Positions 6,854 through 8,651 of a stretch of 8,651 bases of DNA are shown here, piece by piece. Positions within the stretch are counted from its first letter, which is position 1; each line of letters begins with the position of its first letter. Made by a program: the position numbers and the translations under genes. The notes under the pieces are model-generated. The model did no database searches, was not told the origin of the DNA, and worked only from the letters and a program-made list of their open reading frames with translations. The DNA is from Pseudomonadota bacterium (GTDB lineage: Bacteria > Pseudomonadota > Alphaproteobacteria > Rhizobiales > Rhizobiaceae). The stretch is taken from NCBI GenBank assembly GCA_023428515.1, contig JAEYXI010000351.1, positions 1 to 8,651 on the forward strand. The letters are read 5' to 3'.

Positions 6854-6874
6854 CCCTCCCCTCAAGGGGGAGGG
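6854..6874. repeat. Palindromic hairpin of the CCCTCCCC/GGGGAGGG type
   Basis: CCCTCCCC (6854-6861) and GGGGAGGG (6867-6874) pair perfectly around a 5-nt loop. I remember very similar pyrimidine/purine palindromes as frequent intergenic repeats in Mesorhizobium-like genomes, but I cannot verify copies here. A looser relative, CTCCCT/AGGGAG with a 7-nt loop, lies at 6936-6954. Confidence 0.65.
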
Positions 6875-6988
6875 ATAGCCGCGCGCTTCGTCGTCGCCAC
6901 GCCCTGCTTTCGCAGTCTGGACATTTCAAAGAACGCTCCCTGCCACAGAGGGAGAAGTCGGGAAGCGGGGCACGGGGCCGAGCCTCTC

Positions 6989-7317
6989 AAATTATTGGTA
7001 CGTGGCGCGAACCCGCGCCCCGCCGGCGATTTCTGTCCGCGCCCGTTCCGCTGCGCCCGATACTCTTTGCCTTCCAGCTTTTGGGCTTTTCCGGCATTGG
7101 CCTCGGGCCTATGTGCTCGTCCAGCACGCACCGCCCGTAGTGGCGGCAGGGGAACCCTTGGACGCGGCCCCCCCCGGGCGTGGGTTACGCTGACCCGCAC
7201 CGGAGGCGCCTTCTCCTCCCCACCTGACCACCCTCGCGACCGGTGTTCCCGCAGAAGGAGCGGGGGCAAGAATAAGGGAGCTGCGAGAGGTGTTAGGAGA
7301 ATCGAGGCCAATTATTT
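6989..7317. repeat. Possible small mobile or repeat element bounded by imperfect inverted ends
   Basis: AAATTATTGG at 6989-6998 and CCAATTATTT at 7308-7317 are inverted copies with one mismatch and stand out as AT-rich blocks in GC-rich DNA. The 329-bp interior has no coding signature but contains several short hairpins, a size compatible with a MITE-like or mosaic element. No target-site duplication is evident, so this may be coincidence. Confidence 0.25.
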
Positions 7318-7483
7318 TTATGGTCGAGCAAGATCGACGGCTTGGCGGCCGGGTGGGCTGAAAACTATCCCCGTTTCGAGCGCCGTGGCTGCGATGCGGG
7401 CCATTCTTCTCCGCTCCGCTCACTCACGACGTCGGGACGAACGGACGGGTCCTGCTTCGGCCAATCTCCAACCTTGCACGGGC

Positions 7484-7514
7484 AAAGAAAAACGGCGGGG
7501 ATCGCTCCCCGCCG
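7484..7514 (-). terminator. Rho-independent terminator of the ffh-rpsP operon
   Basis: On the minus strand CGGCGGGGA pairs perfectly with TCCCCGCCG (9-bp stem, 4-nt loop) and is followed at once by TTTTTCTTT. It lies 26 bp downstream of the rpsP stop. This is a textbook intrinsic terminator and shows that the transcript ends after rpsP. Confidence 0.93.
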
Positions 7515-7540
7515 CTCGCGTTGGACCACCCGCGGAAAGA

Positions 7541-7948
7541 TCAGGAAGCGGCTTCTTCCGTCGCAGCCTCTTCGGCCGGAGCGGCGGTGGCGGCGGCAAT
7601 CGCGGCAGCGGCGTCTTCCTGCGCCTTCTTCAGCGCGGCAACGCGCTCCTGTGCCTTCTTGCCGGGCTGCGCCTTGGTCGGGTTGTTGCGCGCCTCGCGC
7701 TTGGTGATGCCGGCCTCGTCGAGGAAACGGGCGACGCGGTCGGTCGGCAGCGCGCCGTGGCTGAGCCAGTGCTTGACGCGGTCGGCGTCGCTCTTCACGC
7801 GCTCGCCGTCCTTCGGCAGCAGCGGGTTCCACGAGCCGACCTGCTCGATGAACCGGCCGTCGCGCGGGCTGCGCACGTCGGCGATGACGACGTGGTAGTA
7901 GGGGCGCTTCTTGGAGCCCGCTCGGGCCAGGCGAATCTTCAGCGACAT
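7541..7948 (-). CDS. rpsP: 30S ribosomal protein S16
   Basis: Small-subunit ribosomal protein that binds 16S rRNA and helps assemble the 5' domain of the 30S particle. The N-terminus [24 protein letters not shown], the [15 protein letters not shown] segment (about 29-43) and [21 protein letters not shown] (56-76) are the conserved S16 core. The protein is 135 residues against roughly 80-90 for many bacteria. The excess is a C-terminal tail from about residue 84: first Lys/Gln-rich ([15 protein letters not shown]), then Ala/Glu-rich and acidic. Such tails are common in alphaproteobacteria and are probably flexible. An AAGGAG ribosome binding site lies about 8 nt before the ATG. It follows the chorismate mutase gene by 39 bp and is the last gene before the terminator. 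rimM, trmD and rplS, which often follow rpsP, are not present. Confidence 0.98.
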   Translation of the reverse strand: MSLKIRLARAGSKKRPYYHVVIADVRSPRDGRFIEQVGSWNPLLPKDGERVKSDADRVKHWLSHGALPTDRVARFLDEAGITKREARNNPTKAQPGKKAQERVAALKKAQEDAAAAIAAATAAPAEEAATEEAAS

Positions 7949-7987
7949 TTTCTAACTCCTTGGAATTCTGTCGATTGATAGGTGGGT

Positions 7988-8317
7988 TCAGGTATTGGTC
8001 TTCAGCTCGCCATTTCCGGCGGCGATCTGTTCGTGATGGCGGATCACTTCCTTGATGACGAAGTTCAGGAATTTTTCCGCGAAATCAGGGTCGAGCTGCG
8101 CCTCGTCGGCAAGACGGCGCAACCGTTCGATCTGCTGGGCTTCACGGGCCGGATCGGCCGGCGGCAGGCCATGCTCGGCCTTCAGCACGCCGACTGCCTT
8201 GGTGCAGCGGAAACGCTCGGCAAGCATGTGGATCAATGCCGCGTCGATATTGTCGATCGAGACCCGGTAGTCGGCGAGCATCTTTCGCGCGTCGGCGATG
8301 TCGATAGTGTCGCTCAT
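7988..8317 (-). CDS. Chorismate mutase, AroQ type, monofunctional
   Basis: Converts chorismate to prephenate at the entry to phenylalanine and tyrosine synthesis. The 109-residue all-helical protein aligns by eye with the E. coli P-protein mutase domain. R18 (in DYRVSIDNID) corresponds to R11, R35 to R28, K46 to K39, D55 to D48, R58 to R51 and E59 to E52, so the main active-site set is kept. The position matching E. coli Q88 falls at H95 (IRHHEQ), with E96 and Q97 adjacent; this ungapped comparison leaves the exact equivalent uncertain. There is no dehydratase, dehydrogenase or DAHP-synthase fusion and no signal peptide, so it is the cytoplasmic form. It lies 7 bp after the ffh stop with a GAGGGAGAG ribosome binding site, clearly in operon with ffh and rpsP. 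Databases call such genes aroQ or pheA; I leave the symbol blank because both names are used for other genes. Confidence 0.93.
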   Translation of the reverse strand: MSDTIDIADARKMLADYRVSIDNIDAALIHMLAERFRCTKAVGVLKAEHGLPPADPAREAQQIERLRRLADEAQLDPDFAEKFLNFVIKEVIRHHEQIAAGNGELKTNT

Positions 8318-8324
8318 CTCTCCC

Positions 8325-8651
8325 TCACTTCTTCTTGCCCATGCCCGGCAAACCGCCGGGTCCGCCGAGTCCTGGCAGCCTCATGCCCCCCGGCAGGCCG
8401 GGAAGCCCGCCGCTGCCGAGGCCCGGAAGCCCGCCCGGCATGCCCTTGGCGAGGCCGGCAGCCTCGGCCTGCTTCTGCAGCGCCTCGAGCTGCTTCGGGT
8501 CCATCTTGGAGAGGTCCGGCATGCCGCCCATTCCGGGCATCATGCCGCCCAGTCCCATCTTCGAGGCGAGGCCGCCCATCATGCCGCGCATCATGCCGCC
8601 GCCTTTGCCCTTGCCGCCCATCGCCTTCATCATGTCGGCCATCTGGCGGTG
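8325..8651 (-). CDS. ffh: Signal recognition particle protein Ffh, C-terminal end only (5' part outside the window)
   Basis: Ffh binds 4.5S RNA and the signal sequences of nascent membrane proteins and, with FtsY, delivers ribosomes to the Sec translocon. Only the last 108 residues are visible. They begin with HRQMADMMKAMG, the end of the methionine-rich M domain that follows the RNA-binding helices. A low-complexity Met/Gly/Pro tail follows, interrupted by one amphipathic helix (PDLSKMDPKQLEALQKQAEAAGLAKG), ending in GMGKKK. This tail is typical of alphaproteobacterial Ffh. An internal ATG at 8642 is not the start, because the frame stays open to the window edge and HRQ before it continues the M domain. 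The GTPase NG domain must lie beyond 8651. It heads the visible ffh - chorismate mutase - rpsP operon. Confidence 0.93.
   Translation of the reverse strand, partial: HRQMADMMKAMGGKGKGGGMMRGMMGGLASKMGLGGMMPGMGGMPDLSKMDPKQLEALQKQAEAAGLAKGMPGGLPGLGSGGLPGLPGGMRLPGLGGPGGLPGMGKKK

Larger units (their letters stand above)
6738..7483. other. Long gene-free, palindrome-rich intergenic region between asd and rpsP
   Basis: About 750 bp with no credible gene. Several frames are open on both strands, but their products are Arg/Pro/Ala-rich, overlap each other, and lack ribosome binding sites and domains. The left half (about 6776-6960) carries two strong back-to-back hairpins and a third looser one. The middle (about 6989-7317) is bounded by an imperfect inverted pair of AT-rich 10-mers and contains an eight-C run at 7168-7175 and a CCCGC/GCGGG hairpin at 7248-7264. 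The right part (7318-7483) shows nothing I recognise. The layout resembles dispersed palindromic repeat mosaics of rhizobial genomes; copy number cannot be judged from one window. Confidence 0.6.

Noticed and set aside
7248..7264. CCCGC/GCGGG hairpin considered as a tRNA arm or terminator
   Set aside because: No cloverleaf can be built around it and no U-tract follows on either strand.
6862..7311. Minus-strand open frame of 149 codons in the repeat-rich gap
   Set aside because: No ribosome binding site or domain; composition is that of translated GC-rich palindromic DNA.
6995..7978. Plus-strand open frame of 327 codons spanning the gap and running into antisense rpsP
   Set aside because: It overlaps a certain ribosomal protein gene and its terminator on the other strand, and its product is low-complexity Arg/Gly/Pro-rich.

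Overview
The window is GC-rich, densely coding DNA that looks like a chromosome segment of an alphaproteobacterium of the Hyphomicrobiales (Rhizobiales), most likely a Mesorhizobium/Aminobacter-like Phyllobacteriaceae member. The reasons are the ffh - chorismate mutase - rpsP order, the Met/Gly-rich Ffh tail, the Ala/Glu-rich extension of ribosomal protein S16, and palindromic GC-rich intergenic DNA of the kind scattered in rhizobial genomes. The genus is an inference from memory, not a search.

Layout. (1) Positions 1-2513, minus strand: a two-gene molybdenum hydroxylase of the IorAB (isoquinoline 1-oxidoreductase-like) type. A [2Fe-2S] subunit overlaps by 4 bp a large Mo-binding subunit whose C-terminus lies outside the window. 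(2) 2605-3555, plus strand: a divergently transcribed LysR-type regulator, the probable controller of the hydroxylase. (3) 3566-4324, minus strand: an unusual protein with an N-terminal cold-shock-like domain, a flexible linker and a C-terminal DUF805 membrane domain, convergent with the LysR gene. (4) 4402-5262, minus strand: a two-gene unit of an exported DUF6152-type protein and a four-helix DUF6644-type membrane protein. (5) 5263-5702: a non-coding divergent spacer with a strong hairpin in the leader of the next gene. (6) 5703-6737, plus strand: asd, aspartate-semialdehyde dehydrogenase (lysine/threonine/methionine and diaminopimelate branch). (7) 6738-7483: about 750 bp without a credible gene, rich in palindromes, probably a mosaic of dispersed repeats. 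(8) 7484-8651, minus strand: ffh (3' end), a monofunctional AroQ-type chorismate mutase and rpsP, closed by a very clear intrinsic terminator.

The genes fall into unrelated blocks: an accessory catabolic or oxidative module with its regulator, small poorly characterised membrane/export genes, and two housekeeping blocks (amino-acid biosynthesis; SRP/ribosome). I see no phage, IS transposase, CRISPR, tRNA or rRNA. I did not find convincing evidence of a new multi-gene system. The most interesting points are the DUF6152/DUF6644 pair, whose mature N-terminus is predicted to begin with His-His, the cold-shock/DUF805 fusion, and the repeat-filled gap where rimM-trmD-rplS would often follow rpsP.
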